Notes: generated by a model from the sequence alone, not told the origin. Counted from the stretch's first letter, positions 33,880-45,051 are shown. The stretch: 64,000 bases of DNA from Saccharolobus caldissimus (GCF_020886315.1 NZ_AP025226.1:2692001-2756000); one strand, 5' to 3'. Numbers and translations: made by a program.

Positions 33880-35248
33880 CTCCTCCCCTTAATCTAACTT
33901 GATGAGATCTTGCCTCACCGAAATCCACGAAGAATTCCTTATCTATATCTAAACCGCCTTCTGGATTAGCATTTAGTTTAACCATCCATCCTCTAAGACC
34001 TTCTGGGTAAAACTGATTATCCCATGTACTATATAAGGAATTAGTTACATAAACTCTCCTTCCGTCCCTACTTATTTCTATCATTTGAGGAGCCCCGGTT
34101 AATTTATACCCAGCTGGGTGATCAGCCCTATGATATATTCCTCCCAGTTTGACTTTACCAGTGAGGACGGGCTTAAACGGATTGCTAACATTATATTGCC
34201 TTACTTCACCAATACCCCAAAGGCTGACGTAAAGGAATTTATCATCTAAGCTTAAGTCTATGTCAGTAACCAGAGGAGGTACTGCCTTAAAGGGCTTCAA
34301 AATTTCTGGTAAGCCTCCCTCAGTTGGCTCTGCTGGTATCTCAATTACCTTCTCAGCGTTCCACTTCCCATCTTCGTAGAACCATAACCATATGGAACTG
34401 CTTAAGTCCTTTAGGCTAACCACCATGTTTATAAATCCCATGAGCTTAGTAGGATCGTGAAAAGGTCTTAATTCCAATGCCATCCTATTCTCTTCTCCTA
34501 ATGTAAGCGTAGATATCTTCTTCCTTTTCCTCAAATCCCAAAAATGTATCCTATTTCCGTATCTATCTTTTAAATGTTCTAACTTTAACCCATTTTCAAT
34601 AGTATTAGGAACTGCCCACTCGCTAGTTACCATTACCTCATTTGGCAGATTCCACCAGAAATCGTAAGCCAAGTATTGGTCTCCCCTATCTATTTCCCAT
34701 TTACCTAATGGTTCAAAACTGTAATGGTCTAACATCATTATACCACCTGGGCCCTCTCCTACATCGTTACCTAAGGCACTGATGTAAATCGCATCTGGAC
34801 CACAATGTACGGTATGAAGTCTACTGTATCCCGTAACTCTTTTCACCTCATCGGGTTCTATAATTTTCACAATATTGGGTTCTCTGGGACTTAATTTCGT
34901 ATCTATAATATAAATTCTAGAAGATCTTAGCCCAGGTACTATTAAAAATCTCCTCTCTGCATTAGGCCTTCCATTAGGACATAAGGCAGAACTACAAGCA
35001 TTCCATCCGAAATGATGAAGTTCGTCATTAGTGTAAGGTAACTCCACCTTATGAACTATTTTAGAATACGTCTCTGAATTTGGGTTAACGTCTACAACAG
35101 CTATAAAGTCTGGCCTATTTATCCCAGTCCCAGTATATAAGCACGCTACATACGCTAAGTCTTCTGGAGGGGATCTAATTGCCATTTTAGGTGATGGATA
35201 AAACGTAGGATCCCTCTTAAAAGGGGCGAAAACTGAAGGGAGAGTCAT
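33848..35248 (-). CDS. Selenium-binding protein 56 / methanethiol oxidase homologue
   Basis: A 466-residue member of the SBP56 family, which in bacteria and humans acts as methanethiol oxidase and forms a beta-propeller. Family features are YVACLYTGTGINRPDFIAVV, LHHFGWNACSSALCPNGRP, LHTVHCGPDAIYISALG, EVMVTSEWAVPN, and the C-terminal VYVTNSLYSTWDNQFYPEG. The His residues in LHHFGW, HTVHC and YHRADHPAG are candidate metal ligands. Length is normal. The next membrane protein gene overlaps its 3' end. Confidence 0.9.
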   Translation of the reverse strand: MTLPSVFAPFKRDPTFYPSPKMAIRSPPEDLAYVACLYTGTGINRPDFIAVVDVNPNSETYSKIVHKVELPYTNDELHHFGWNACSSALCPNGRPNAERRFLIVPGLRSSRIYIIDTKLSPREPNIVKIIEPDEVKRVTGYSRLHTVHCGPDAIYISALGNDVGEGPGGIMMLDHYSFEPLGKWEIDRGDQYLAYDFWWNLPNEVMVTSEWAVPNTIENGLKLEHLKDRYGNRIHFWDLRKRKKISTLTLGEENRMALELRPFHDPTKLMGFINMVVSLKDLSSSIWLWFYEDGKWNAEKVIEIPAEPTEGGLPEILKPFKAVPPLVTDIDLSLDDKFLYVSLWGIGEVRQYNVSNPFKPVLTGKVKLGGIYHRADHPAGYKLTGAPQMIEISRDGRRVYVTNSLYSTWDNQFYPEGLRGWMVKLNANPEGGLDIDKEFFVDFGEARSHQVRLRGGDASSDSYCYP

Positions 35249-35441
35249 TTATAAATATTTTATGACTAAACATTATTAAGTTTTGTTACTTGTGCAAAGA
35301 TAAAGTATTATGTAATTTGTAGTTCTATCTTATTAAAAGTTACTTTCCACTTATAGTAATTTGGTATTACGAAATAACGTGAATATGTTTCTACTTAAAT
35401 ATATAATGTTGATTTAATAAAAATTGATAAATTTTATATCT

Positions 35442-35801
35442 TTATTCTCCCCTTATTCTCTCATATATTGCGAGCATACTGGAATAAACAACTTCCCTTA
35501 AATTAACTTCCCTTAAATTCCTTAAGTTTAACTCATCTCCAGGGTTTGATATTAATATTCTCACACCAGCTTTCTTTAATATTCTATACGAAGGGAAACA
35601 TAACGAACCGTGAGGAGCAATTACCTCCTTAGCTTTAAGTTTAACACACTCCTTGGCTACTGCAGGCCTTTTCATAGGCGAATTAATAGCAGGGTTTATT
35701 CTTTTTTCCAGAACTTCTCCTTTTTCATTAATTATAATCAGATATTTGGCTTTAGAAAATATTTCGAAGCGCATGTCCTCATTGACAGTTGTACAAATCA
35801 T
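35442..35801 (-). CDS. Dinitrogenase iron-molybdenum cofactor biosynthesis (NifX/NafY)-like protein
   Basis: A 119-residue protein with the NifX-like alpha/beta fold: ICTTVNEDMRFEIFSKAKY at the start, the pattern RPAVAKECVKLKAKEVIAPH, and GVRILISNPGDE. Archaeal members are found outside nitrogen fixers and their role is unclear. Near the C-terminus NLRNLREVNLREV comes from a short local tandem duplication. Gaps on both sides exceed 35 bases, so it may be a single gene. Confidence 0.65.
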   Translation of the reverse strand: MICTTVNEDMRFEIFSKAKYLIIINEKGEVLEKRINPAINSPMKRPAVAKECVKLKAKEVIAPHGSLCFPSYRILKKAGVRILISNPGDELNLRNLREVNLREVVYSSMLAIYERIRGE

Positions 35802-35837
35802 AATTATTATTAATTTGCAAAGTATAAAATTTTTAAT

Positions 35838-36251
35838 CTATCTATCAGCAGAGACTTTTCTATCCCTAATAATATACCACGTACCTAATCCTATTGCACC
35901 TATTCTACCTTCAACATCTTTAAAGGTTATTTCAACTACTACAGTAGTTTTACCCTTTCTAACAACCTTACCTTCAACAATAAATGGACCTTTATACATA
36001 GGTTCTAAAAAATTAACCTTAAGCTCTTGAGTTACTTGATCTAAGCCATCATTTACTGTCATAGTAGCTAAACCTCCTGCAAAATCCATTGAAGTCATTA
36101 TTATACCCCCATTTAATACGTTCCCCCTTCTACATAATTCTGACTTATAGGGAATTTGTATCTTTGCGTAACCTTCCTTTATTTCTAAAACCTCAGCTCC
36201 TATATACTTAAACACTGGATCGTTTTCTTCCAATAATTTTTGCAAATCCAT
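35838..36251 (-). CDS. PaaI-type hotdog thioesterase
   Basis: The start is taken at the ATG at 36251 ([11 protein letters not shown]), giving 137 residues. The frame is open up to 36296, but that extension is Phe-rich and overlaps the upstream gene's stop. The hotdog core is clear: [38 protein letters not shown] and [19 protein letters not shown]. Family members hydrolyse acyl- or aryl-CoA thioesters. It follows the acetyl-CoA synthetase gene on the same strand, so it may control acyl-CoA levels. Confidence 0.82.
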   Translation of the reverse strand: MDLQKLLEENDPVFKYIGAEVLEIKEGYAKIQIPYKSELCRRGNVLNGGIIMTSMDFAGGLATMTVNDGLDQVTQELKVNFLEPMYKGPFIVEGKVVRKGKTTVVVEITFKDVEGRIGAIGLGTWYIIRDRKVSADR

Positions 36252-36292
36252 ATCTGCAATAAAAAAGAAGGAGAAAAAAGCTTTACTTAAAA

Positions 36293-38293
36293 TCACTTAC
36301 TTGCCTTCTCAAACTCAGCTCTAAATTCCTCTAATGCCTTCCTAATTTCGTCCACAGATGCCTCATCTTCTAAGGTAGTAATATCACCTATCTCAGACTT
36401 AGTAACGACAGCCCTAACGACTCTTCTCATTATCTTACCACTTCTAGTCTTAGGTAATTTCCCTACAAAGAACAGTTTATCTATAGTCGCAATAGGACCT
36501 ACCTTATCTCTAACCGTCTTTAATATTTCTTGCGTAAGTTGAGGACTTGGAGAATATCCTTGCCTTAATATTACAAACGCATAGGGAACTTCCCCCTTAA
36601 TAGGATCTGGGACTCCAACTACTGCAGCTTCAGCCACAGCTGGATGTTCAATTAATGCGGATTCCAACTCGTAAGTGCCTAATCTATGCCCTGCCACCTT
36701 AATTACCTCGTCAGCCCTTCCCAATATCCAGAAATACCCATCCCTATCCTTTACAGCATAATCTCCTGCATAAAACATTCCGGGAAATCTGCTCCAGTAA
36801 ACCTTTACGTATCTCTCTGGGTCTTTATAGATCGTTAAGGGCATTCCAGGCCACGGGTTCCTAATTACTAAATAACCTCTTTCCTCTGGATTTGTTTGCT
36901 TACCTTCCTCGTTCACTACATCAGCTTCTATACCCAATAGAGGCATACCGTTAGTACCAGGCTTCATGGGAATTAGATACAATCCAGGGAGATGAGAAAT
37001 TAATATACCTCCGGTTTCAGTCATCCACCATGTACTTCCAAAGGGTACTTCCTCTCTCCCTACCAATTTCCATAACCATTCCCAAGCTTCTGGGTTTATA
37101 GGCTCTCCCACTGAGTGCATTAACCTAATTGTTGATGTATTGTGAGCCTTAACCCAATTATCGCCATATTTCATGAAAGTCCTTATAGCTGTAGGAGAGG
37201 TATAAAGTATTGAAACTCCGTAACGTTCAATAATTGAAACCCATCTGTCAGGCTGTGGATAATCTAATGCTCCCTCATAAATTATTTCAGTTGCCCCCTC
37301 CATTAACGGTCCAAAGACTATATAGGAATGCCCAGTTACCCAACCTATATCTGCGGTACACCAATAAATGTCATCATCTCTAATGTCAAATACCCATCTC
37401 ATTGTAGCATGTAGTAATGTCATATATCCGCCAGTATCGTGGACTATACCCTTAGGCTTACCGGTAGTTCCAGAGGTATAAAGTATATATAAGGGGTCCT
37501 CAGATTTCATTCTTTCTGGCTCCACATAAACGTTATCTGGAATATCCTTAATTACCTCGTCGAAATACTTATCCCTACCTTCTATCATGTTAACCTTATT
37601 CCCTATCCTTCTTACTACAATTACATCTTTCACCGTAGGAGTCTTCTCCAAAGCCTTATCAGCTATACCTTTTAAATCAATTACCTTACCTCTTCTCCAT
37701 CCACCATCTGCAGTTACCAATAATTTAGCCTCAGCGTCATTTATCCTATTTGCTAATGCATCCGCACTAAATCCAGAAAAGACTACGGTAAATACTACAC
37801 CTATTCTCGCAGCAGCTAGCATGAATATTGGCAATTCTGGAATCATCGGAAGGTAAATAGCTATAGTGTCACCTTTTTTCAACCCGTATTTTTCCTTAAG
37901 TAAATAAGCTACCCTATTTATCTCCCTATATAGATCGTAATACGTTAACTTCTTAACCTCTTTTGGATTCCCTCTTTCATCTACTGGTTCCCCTTCCCAT
38001 ATTATGGCTACTTTATTCTTTCTCCAACTTTTAGCGTGTCTATCAACTGTCAAATAGGAAGCGTTAAGTTCCCCGCCTACGAACCACTTATAAAATGGAG
38101 GATTACTATCATCTAACACTTTTTCCCATGGCTTAAACCAATCTAATTCTGAAGCTACTGAAGACCAGAACTGCTTATAATCCTTTACTGATTGGCTGTG
38201 AATCTCCTTATAAGTATTTATACTTACTATTTTATTAGCATTAAGTTTAGGGTTAATCTTAGTTTCAAAGGGGAGAGCCCAAGTTACTGACAT
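36293..38293 (-). CDS. acs: Acetyl-CoA synthetase (AMP-forming)
   Basis: A 666-residue Acs of full length. The N-terminal DUF3448-type region contains [19 protein letters not shown]. The ATP-binding loop is [20 protein letters not shown], and the acetate-site region [35 protein letters not shown] forms the C-terminal hinge, and [15 protein letters not shown] holds the catalytic Lys that is acetylated in regulated Acs enzymes. It makes acetyl-CoA from acetate, ATP and CoA. It lies upstream of a thioesterase gene. Confidence 0.94.
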   Translation of the reverse strand: MSVTWALPFETKINPKLNANKIVSINTYKEIHSQSVKDYKQFWSSVASELDWFKPWEKVLDDSNPPFYKWFVGGELNASYLTVDRHAKSWRKNKVAIIWEGEPVDERGNPKEVKKLTYYDLYREINRVAYLLKEKYGLKKGDTIAIYLPMIPELPIFMLAAARIGVVFTVVFSGFSADALANRINDAEAKLLVTADGGWRRGKVIDLKGIADKALEKTPTVKDVIVVRRIGNKVNMIEGRDKYFDEVIKDIPDNVYVEPERMKSEDPLYILYTSGTTGKPKGIVHDTGGYMTLLHATMRWVFDIRDDDIYWCTADIGWVTGHSYIVFGPLMEGATEIIYEGALDYPQPDRWVSIIERYGVSILYTSPTAIRTFMKYGDNWVKAHNTSTIRLMHSVGEPINPEAWEWLWKLVGREEVPFGSTWWMTETGGILISHLPGLYLIPMKPGTNGMPLLGIEADVVNEEGKQTNPEERGYLVIRNPWPGMPLTIYKDPERYVKVYWSRFPGMFYAGDYAVKDRDGYFWILGRADEVIKVAGHRLGTYELESALIEHPAVAEAAVVGVPDPIKGEVPYAFVILRQGYSPSPQLTQEILKTVRDKVGPIATIDKLFFVGKLPKTRSGKIMRRVVRAVVTKSEIGDITTLEDEASVDEIRKALEEFRAEFEKASK

Positions 38294-38430
38294 AAATGTA
38301 TTTAAGATTATTAGATTATAAACATTTTTAACATGAACATAGCATAGGAATTGAATTGATATTAGTAAATAATATAAAATTAGGTAATTAAAAAGGTAAC
38401 ATAATAAGTTAAAAGGATTTCTTCCCTTTT

Positions 38431-38742
38431 TTATTGTGCCAATTTCTTTATCAATTCATAAAAGTTCTCATAGGGATGTATTGCAGCAACTTCTACTGTA
38501 ACCGAGTGACCTAACTCCCTTATGATGGGCAACGTCTCTAAAATTTCGTCTAATTCTTCGTGAGAATTAACATCTATTATTGCAACTACTTCCCTCCTTC
38601 CACTCACCTTATACAATCCCTTAATTTTCCCAGCTTTTACCGCAGGTAAAGCTGCTTCTGCTTCTCTCTTCCATATATCCATTAATTGCTTTTGCGTAAT
38701 ACTTTCCGGCTGTTTAACCTTAAACCAAAGTAGGAAGAGCAT
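38431..38742 (-). CDS. Muconolactone-isomerase-like small protein
   Basis: A 103-residue protein with the ferredoxin-like muconolactone delta-isomerase fold: MLFLLWFKVKQPES, EAEAALPAVKAGKIKGLYKV, VAIIDVNSHEELDEILETLP and HPYENFYEL at the end. In bacteria this family isomerises muconolactone; in Sulfolobales no such pathway is evident here, so the true substrate is unknown. It stands between acs and an MFS gene on the same strand, with gaps of 137 and 69 bases. Confidence 0.75.
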   Translation of the reverse strand: MLFLLWFKVKQPESITQKQLMDIWKREAEAALPAVKAGKIKGLYKVSGRREVVAIIDVNSHEELDEILETLPIIRELGHSVTVEVAAIHPYENFYELIKKLAQ

Positions 38743-38811
38743 ATTTAAAATAAAGTTTCGAAACTTATAAATCTAGATAATAATGAATCTAAACTTAAAA
38801 GGGTAAAATAT

Positions 38812-39957
38812 TTACAGAATACTTTTCAACTTTCTAAGAAATATATAGTAAAGGCATGCGGATATGAATCCAAATGAGGAAATTACACCCCATAATATTA
38901 AGGGCGTATAAAGGTAATAATTCATTAACTCACTTATCAATGACGAGCCTACTATTCTCCCTATTCCCGTAACCATACTATATAATCCAATCTGTTTACC
39001 TCTGGTCTTCTGGCTAGCTAACGAATTAGCCAACGTCTGGGAAAGAGGAGTTACAATCATCTCGGCTAAAGTTATTACAGCTATATCAACTGACGCTAAA
39101 TAGAAATTCGTTACCAAAGCTATTCCTAAATAACCTAAACCGTATATTACCATCCCTAAGGAAATAAGTTTAATCCTCTTATTTATTATTCTCCCCATGA
39201 GATCTTGAAGAAATACTATCATAACCCCGTTAATAGCAAATAGTATACCGACTTGAAATTCAGTAAAATCTAAGATAGAAGTATAATAAGTTAAAATACC
39301 GAAGCCCAACTGACCTATTATAACAAAAGTGAGGAAAGTAGGTATTAAGAATATTATGAATTCCCTACTTACGCTGAAATCTAAAACTGAACTCTTACCC
39401 TTGAACTCTGGCAGTAATCTAATTAAGGGTATTGAAATTAAGATTAGTAAACTCGATATTAACAGTAAGAGTCTGAATCCGTAGGTAGAGAAAACATACC
39501 CTCCTATTAAGGGACCTAAAGCCCATCCGGCGTTTATCCCTACCCTTTGCCTACTAAAAGCTTTAACTAAATTCTCAGAACTCTTAAACATATCACCCAC
39601 TATGGTAGTTGTGGATACGTTGTATATCGAACTAAAATAAGATTGTATTAGTATTAAACAAGCCACCGGTATGGGAAGGTTAATTATATAAGCGATAAAT
39701 AGTGCTACTGAAGACATAACTATTGAAATAATAATCATCCTTTTCCTACCAAAATAATCAGTCATAATTCCACCGCTAATTGAAGCTATAACACTTACGA
39801 AAGCCTGAATTAGATAAAATAAGGATACATAAGTAAGGGAAAACCCGTAAACCTTATATAATGCGAAACCCATGAAAGGCCATATTATAGAGCTGCCGAA
39901 AGCCCTAAATCCTCCTATTAAAGCTAGTTTGTCAACCTCATTCATCCCTTTAAACAT
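38812..39957 (-). CDS. MFS transporter
   Basis: A 381-residue major facilitator with twelve predicted helices. The loop 2-3 motif GGIMTDYFGRKRMIIISIV is present, and QRVGINAGWALGPLIGGYVF in the middle is typical of drug/proton antiporter-like members. An ISC796 copy lies 33 bases upstream of the start codon, so the native promoter is probably displaced or disrupted. The substrate is unknown. Confidence 0.85.
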   Translation of the reverse strand: MFKGMNEVDKLALIGGFRAFGSSIIWPFMGFALYKVYGFSLTYVSLFYLIQAFVSVIASISGGIMTDYFGRKRMIIISIVMSSVALFIAYIINLPIPVACLILIQSYFSSIYNVSTTTIVGDMFKSSENLVKAFSRQRVGINAGWALGPLIGGYVFSTYGFRLLLLISSLLILISIPLIRLLPEFKGKSSVLDFSVSREFIIFLIPTFLTFVIIGQLGFGILTYYTSILDFTEFQVGILFAINGVMIVFLQDLMGRIINKRIKLISLGMVIYGLGYLGIALVTNFYLASVDIAVITLAEMIVTPLSQTLANSLASQKTRGKQIGLYSMVTGIGRIVGSSLISELMNYYLYTPLILWGVISSFGFISACLYYIFLRKLKSIL

Positions 39958-39990
39958 TTAAGTACATGAAATTAAAATTAGCTTAATTCT

Positions 39991-40786
39991 GATAGTGTCG
40001 TCATTAGGGTATAAATTCTTGTATTACGAGTATTACTTATGGGTAGGAAGCCTGTATTTAGGCAAGACTTAACTTGTCCTTCTTGTGGTAGTCATCATGT
40101 TGTTAAGTGTGGTAAGTCTTGGGGTAGGCAGAAGTTTTTGTGTAGGGATTGTGGTAAGCGTTTTTTGGGTGATGCTTCTAGGCATCATTATCATAAGAGG
40201 GTTAAGGAGGAGGCTTTAAGAATGTATGCTAATGGTATGAGTATGAGGGCTATTTCTAGGGTTCTTAACGTACCTTTGGGTACTGTTTTCACTTGGGTTA
40301 AGCGTTATGGTGGGAGGAAGTATGAGAAGCTAGTTGACTTATGGAATAAGGCTAAAGAGTTTGTTAAGGGTAAGGTTGTTACTAAGGTTGTTGATGAGAT
40401 GTGGACGTACTTGTACAGAAACACTAGGGCTTTCTACAAGTGGGTCTTCACTTGTTACGTTTTCACGAGTCTTGGACTCTACCTAGTTTACTCTGTTGGT
40501 GATAGGGATGAGAATACTTTCAGTGAGATTAAAATGTACTTACCGGATGAGGGTAGGTGGGTGAGTGATGATTACAACGTTTACTTTTGGTTAAAGGATC
40601 ACACGATTGTCTCACCCGTTAACCCCAACGAGGGGCTACATTCCTCACTAAGGGATAGGCTTGTACGCTTTAAGAGGGCAACAAAGGCAGTGAATAGGAG
40701 CATAAGCATGATAAAGTACTCCATAGCACTAGTCTTATGGGAGAGAAGACTAATCCCAGAATTTATACCCTAATGACGACACTATC
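39991..40786 (+). mobile_element. ISC796 (IS1 family), complete, 796 bp
   Basis: The element is bounded by perfect 28-bp inverted repeats (39991-40018 and 40759-40786), which begin gatagtgtcgtcattagggt at the outer edge. An exact 8-bp target duplication, ttaattct, flanks it at 39983-39990 and 40787-40794. Its length of 796 bp fits the known Sulfolobus element ISC796. Intact ends, duplication and transposase suggest a recent, still active insertion. It separates two MFS genes. Confidence 0.95.
40039..40773 (+). CDS. IS1-family transposase of ISC796
   Basis: A 244-residue transposase. An N-terminal zinc-finger (CPSCGSHHVVKCG and FLCRDCGKRF) is followed by an HTH (ALRMYANGMSMRAISRVL). The DDE-type core has VVDEMWTYL, YSVGDRDENTFSEIK, and later PNEGLHSSLRDRLVRFKRAT. 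The frame is intact from ATG to TAA and ends just inside the right inverted repeat. It is made as one uninterrupted protein, unlike bacterial IS1, which uses a frameshift. Confidence 0.93.
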   Translation: MGRKPVFRQDLTCPSCGSHHVVKCGKSWGRQKFLCRDCGKRFLGDASRHHYHKRVKEEALRMYANGMSMRAISRVLNVPLGTVFTWVKRYGGRKYEKLVDLWNKAKEFVKGKVVTKVVDEMWTYLYRNTRAFYKWVFTCYVFTSLGLYLVYSVGDRDENTFSEIKMYLPDEGRWVSDDYNVYFWLKDHTIVSPVNPNEGLHSSLRDRLVRFKRATKAVNRSISMIKYSIALVLWERRLIPEFIP

Positions 40787-40948
40787 TTAATTCTCAACAA
40801 TTATTAACTAATATTATCTTTATAACTAATTTAAATATCAATATGAATAGATGGTAAAATATATTTATATTTATAAACTAGTTTATATGCATATTTTATA
40901 GTACTATAGAAGTAAACTTTTTAAATTTATATATTTATGTGATTAATC

Positions 40949-42286
40949 ATGGAGCCTCAAAATTTCAGCTCAGATAGTGCGAAGGCAATAGTATCACAAT
41001 TCATAGGATTCCTATTAGATAGTTACGACCTAACTATGATATTGGGAATTGCCCCAGTATTAGCCAAGGTATTATTACCACCAGAATCCCCTTTATTAGC
41101 CACTTTCAACATCATACTTTCTTATTCCTTGACCATAATATTTAGACCTCTTGGCTCAGCTATCTTCGGTAATTTGGGAGATAAAATAGGGAGAAGGGCT
41201 GATTTAATTATTACAGTAATAGGATTAGGTCTGGCAAGTGCATTAACTTCAGCTTTACCAACATATGCCCAGGTAGGCATATTATCGTTTATACTCTTCG
41301 TTCTAGTTAGAGTACTAGTGGGGATTTTCGCAGGTGGAGAATATTCAGCAGGGCATCCATTCGCAATGGAATGGACACCATATAAGTGGAGGGGATTAGT
41401 TAGCGGATTCATACAAGGAGGATTTTCATTCGGGGCTGCACTAGCTGCAGTAGTAGAAGGAATTTTCATAGGAATTTACGGGGTTACTGGAGTAGAGGAA
41501 TTCGCGTGGAGATATGTATTTTTAACGGCTTTAGCTCCAGCTGTAGTCGCATTAGCAGTAAGACTAACAATGAAAGAAACCCCAGTATTTGAAGACGTTA
41601 AGAAGAAGAACCTCATAAGACGAACACCTTTCTTGGATCTATTTAAAGAACCTTACAGAAGAGATTTCCTTCAAGTAATGTTATATATGACTGGAATGTT
41701 CTTTTTCGCCTATTCATTGTTTGCATTTGTCCCAGCAATTCTTGAACACAAACCATCAATATTCTCTTTAGGTACAGCAGAAACTATATATTCATACGGT
41801 ACATATGCAGCTTTCGCAGGAGCTGTATTTTTCGGAGCCCTATCCCAATACGTAGGAAGAAGAAGATTAACAATAATATGGGCAATCCTAACTTTCATAA
41901 TCTCAATACCTATCTATTATTTACTTTTTACAAGTGCTGAGATTGGAAATTTCTTAACGGCCTCATTAGCCTCAATACTAATAGGAATAATTACTCAAGG
42001 TCCATGGGGGATAATACCGATATATCTTTCTGAGAGATTCAGAGCCTCAATGAGAGCTTCTGGAGTCGGTTTTGGATATTCCTCTGGAATTTTCATAGGA
42101 GGGTGGTTTAGCATATATGTTCCGTTAATGCATCAGTATCTGTTTAAGAGCATAGACACCCCCAGTAATGTGTGGTTCTCAACTGCAATACTATTAATGA
42201 TAGGTGCAATATTAGTAGGAATAGGACAGTATCTAGGACCAGAGACTTTAGGAACAAAATTAGTAGAGGAAACACAAAAAATTTAA
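40949..42286 (+). CDS. MFS transporter (metabolite:proton symporter type)
   Basis: A 445-residue twelve-helix major facilitator. The N-terminal [20 protein letters not shown] and [15 protein letters not shown] (loop 2-3) are typical of the sugar/carboxylate symporter groups, as is [20 protein letters not shown]. It probably imports an organic acid or sugar together with protons. It is convergent with the glucose ABC transporter genes, overlapping glcV's end by 4 bases. Confidence 0.88.
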   Translation: MEPQNFSSDSAKAIVSQFIGFLLDSYDLTMILGIAPVLAKVLLPPESPLLATFNIILSYSLTIIFRPLGSAIFGNLGDKIGRRADLIITVIGLGLASALTSALPTYAQVGILSFILFVLVRVLVGIFAGGEYSAGHPFAMEWTPYKWRGLVSGFIQGGFSFGAALAAVVEGIFIGIYGVTGVEEFAWRYVFLTALAPAVVALAVRLTMKETPVFEDVKKKNLIRRTPFLDLFKEPYRRDFLQVMLYMTGMFFFAYSLFAFVPAILEHKPSIFSLGTAETIYSYGTYAAFAGAVFFGALSQYVGRRRLTIIWAILTFIISIPIYYLLFTSAEIGNFLTASLASILIGIITQGPWGIIPIYLSERFRASMRASGVGFGYSSGIFIGGWFSIYVPLMHQYLFKSIDTPSNVWFSTAILLMIGAILVGIGQYLGPETLGTKLVEETQKI

Positions 42287-43338
42287 GTGAATATTTTTAT
42301 CGATCCTTTTTTCACATATACCAATATTTCTTCTCCTGCCTTTATTGGATGGTCTAGATAAGTTACGATTTCTTCTTCTGAATCTAGTGGGCTTACTGTT
42401 ATTCTGAATAATCCCCCTTGATAGCCTATTACTTTTACCCTTCCCTTTCCTATTAGTATCCATTCCTCTTCCTTGATTGGCTCTTTTGATATTTTTATAT
42501 CTTCCGGTCTTATTCCTATTATTGCCTTATCTGTATTAATGTTTACTGGTATTTTGAAACTTCCTATTATTATTCCTTCTTTCGTTACTTTTCCTTCTAT
42601 TTCGTTTATTTCTCCTATTAGTGATGCTACCTCTATAGATATGGGTTTATTGTATATCTCTTCTGGTGGGCCTACTTGTACAAGTTTTCCTTTAACTAAG
42701 ACTCCCACTCTATCTGCTATTGCAAATATGTCTGCTGGATCGTGGGAAACTATTAATAATGTTACTCCTAGCCTGCTTTGCACCTCTTTTACTAATGCCC
42801 TTGCACTGTCTCTCATTCTTGCATCCAAGTTACTGAATGGCTCGTCTAATAGTAGAAGTGATGGGTTTTTTACTAATGCTCTTGCTAAGGCTACTCTTTG
42901 TTGCTGTCCTCCCGATAGTTCTCTTGGATAATGGTTTAATACATGCGTTATATCTAATATTTTAGCTATTTCTTCTACTCTTTTTCTTATCTCTTCTTTA
43001 CTTATTTTTGTGTTAGTTAATGGGAACGCTATATTCTCATACGCTGTTAGGTTTGGATATAAAGCCCACGTTTGAAATACCATTCCTATTCTCCTATCTT
43101 CTGGTGGAACTATTAGTTTCCCATCTTTTGCCACTAATTTGTCATCGAAGTATAACTCCCCTTCTGATGGTACCTCAAGACCTGCTATTATCCTCATTAA
43201 CGTTGTCTTTCCTGCCCCACTAGGTCCTAAAATTCCGAATCTTTCGCCGTTTTCGATTGTTAGGTTTATCTTGTCTAAGGCTATTACCCTACCCTTCTTG
43301 AAGTACTTAGAAATATTCTTAGCTATAATCCTAACCAA
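42283..43338 (-). CDS. glcV: Glucose ABC transporter ATPase GlcV
   Basis: A 351-residue ABC ATPase that closely recalls the well-studied S. solfataricus GlcV. Walker A is [11 protein letters not shown], the Q-loop [10 protein letters not shown], signature [15 protein letters not shown], Walker [17 protein letters not shown], and the switch His is in IVSHDP. A C-terminal OB-type regulatory domain (about 240-351) contains [10 protein letters not shown]. It powers import by the GlcTU permease. It is the last gene of glcT-glcU-glcV. Confidence 0.93.
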   Translation of the reverse strand: MVRIIAKNISKYFKKGRVIALDKINLTIENGERFGILGPSGAGKTTLMRIIAGLEVPSEGELYFDDKLVAKDGKLIVPPEDRRIGMVFQTWALYPNLTAYENIAFPLTNTKISKEEIRKRVEEIAKILDITHVLNHYPRELSGGQQQRVALARALVKNPSLLLLDEPFSNLDARMRDSARALVKEVQSRLGVTLLIVSHDPADIFAIADRVGVLVKGKLVQVGPPEEIYNKPISIEVASLIGEINEIEGKVTKEGIIIGSFKIPVNINTDKAIIGIRPEDIKISKEPIKEEEWILIGKGRVKVIGYQGGLFRITVSPLDSEEEIVTYLDHPIKAGEEILVYVKKGSIKIFT

Positions 43339-43342
43339 AACC

Positions 43343-44194
43343 TTACACCCCCTTACCTCCTCCTCCTAATGCTATTAAACCCCTAATGAAGTACCTTCCA
43401 AGAAATATAAATATTGCCAGCGGAATTACGCTAGCTAACATTGCAGCCGCAAATGTGTCATTATATAACGTGCCGTATCCTCCAGTATATGATTGTACTG
43501 CAACTGAAACTAACCTCATATTTGGAGTAGTGACTAGAATTAAAGGTATGAAGAAGTTATTCCATGATTGTATTATTATAAATATTAGAGTTGATATAAA
43601 GCCTGGCATAGATAGGGGAAATACTATTTTCATAAATATCTTCAAGTCTCCAGTCCCATCTACTTTAGCAGCCTCTATTAAACTTCTCGGAATAACTGAA
43701 ACGAACATTGACATTAATAATGCCCCAGTAGGAATATAAAATATGAGCATTGCAAAAATTATGCCTATATAAGTATCTAAAATACCCATACTGACTATTA
43801 ATCTAGTTAATGGAATTAATGTAGCTTGATAAGGTATAAAAGTAGCTAACGCGATTAAGGAGAATAATACATCACTAATTGCAGATGAGAATTTACTAAA
43901 GGAATAAGATAAAGTATAGAAGAAATAAGCTCCCATAGCTCCTAAAAATGCTGAGATGAAAGAGGTAGGTATTACAACTATTAGACTATTTATCAGAGGT
44001 TTTGCTAAAGCGTTAAACACTGTAATATATGCTGTAAGAGAAAGAGATGTCGGGGGAGATAAAACTGGGCTTGATAGCACTTCTAGATTACTCTTAAATC
44101 CATTAACTATCATAGCGTAAACTGGTATTAACCATAAAATACTTACTATAGCTAATGCTAAATAATGTAAGCTCGCTTTTACAACCGGTCTCAT
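43343..44194 (-). CDS. glcU: Glucose ABC transporter permease GlcU
   Basis: A 283-residue permease with six membrane helices. The EAA loop that contacts the ATPase reads LIEAAKVDGTGDLKIFMKIV. It overlaps glcT by 4 bases and is separated from glcV by 4 bases. Position and order match the known glucose transporter operon of S. solfataricus, so the gene name rests on family plus context. Confidence 0.9.
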   Translation of the reverse strand: MRPVVKASLHYLALAIVSILWLIPVYAMIVNGFKSNLEVLSSPVLSPPTSLSLTAYITVFNALAKPLINSLIVVIPTSFISAFLGAMGAYFFYTLSYSFSKFSSAISDVLFSLIALATFIPYQATLIPLTRLIVSMGILDTYIGIIFAMLIFYIPTGALLMSMFVSVIPRSLIEAAKVDGTGDLKIFMKIVFPLSMPGFISTLIFIIIQSWNNFFIPLILVTTPNMRLVSVAVQSYTGGYGTLYNDTFAAAMLASVIPLAIFIFLGRYFIRGLIALGGGGKGV

Positions 44195-45051
44195 TTCCTA
44201 ATCCACCTCCTTATTATAATTAGCGCATAAGGAATTATTATCACGGAAGCGATAACGGTAATTATTGTAGCTACTGCAGTAGCTTGAGAGAAGAACTCAA
44301 CAGTAAATAGGTAATACATGTATACTACGGCTGTCTGAAGGAAAATATTAGTAGGTCCTCCAGATAGTATATAAGGTAAGCTGAATATTCTAAAGGAAAA
44401 TAGGAACAATAAAGCTGTTGCTATAATAAATGAGTTAAATGAGTTGGGTATTAGTAATTTATATAATATTTTAAAGGCACTTGCACCATCTAACCTCGCG
44501 GCCTCTATTACAGATTTATCTATATTCATGAACCCAGCCAAATAAAATAACGCTGCAATTCCAGTGTAAGCCCATATGGACACTAAAATCAAACTGGGAA
44601 ACATTGTAGATGTAGAGGATAGCCAAGGAAACTGAGGTAAACCTATTCTTACCAAAAGCCAATCAATCCCGATATTTATATTAAATAACCATAGCCAAAT
44701 TAAAGCGTTAACAGCCATGGATATTGCCAATGGATAAATTATAATTGAAAGAAATACAGATCTAGCTTTATTAGACGATAGAAAATATAGTAAACCCGCA
44801 AACAGTATTCCTAATATATTGCCAATTGCAACTAAACTCGCTGATAATTCTAACGAGTGAAGTATAGAATTAGAGAACTGAAAAGTTCGTATTACGCTAA
44901 AATAAGTCTGTAAACCTACGAAGGAAATCTTAGGGTTAAGTAAAGACCAATTAGTAAAGGATATTACAGCATTCCATATTACTAAGTATAATAATATTGC
45001 AGAAAAAATAGCTGTAGGAATTACTAAAATTATAGTACCCTTCTTCATCAA
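44191..45051 (-). CDS. glcT: Glucose ABC transporter permease GlcT
   Basis: A 286-residue permease with six membrane helices and the EAA loop VIEAARLDGASAFKILYKLL. The start may be TTG at 45051 or the adjacent ATG at 45048. It is the first gene of the leftward glcTUV operon and is divergent from glcS; the 173-base gap must hold both promoters. A TATA-like ttatataa lies close to the glcT start on the minus strand. Confidence 0.9.
   Translation of the reverse strand: MMKKGTIILVIPTAIFSAILLYLVIWNAVISFTNWSLLNPKISFVGLQTYFSVIRTFQFSNSILHSLELSASLVAIGNILGILFAGLLYFLSSNKARSVFLSIIIYPLAISMAVNALIWLWLFNINIGIDWLLVRIGLPQFPWLSSTSTMFPSLILVSIWAYTGIAALFYLAGFMNIDKSVIEAARLDGASAFKILYKLLIPNSFNSFIIATALLFLFSFRIFSLPYILSGGPTNIFLQTAVVYMYYLFTVEFFSQATAVATIITVIASVIIIPYALIIIRRWIRK

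Noticed and set aside
35490-35530. Short direct repeats cttcccttaaatt
   Set aside because: They are a small coding duplication (NLREVNLREV) inside the NifX-like gene, not a separate element.
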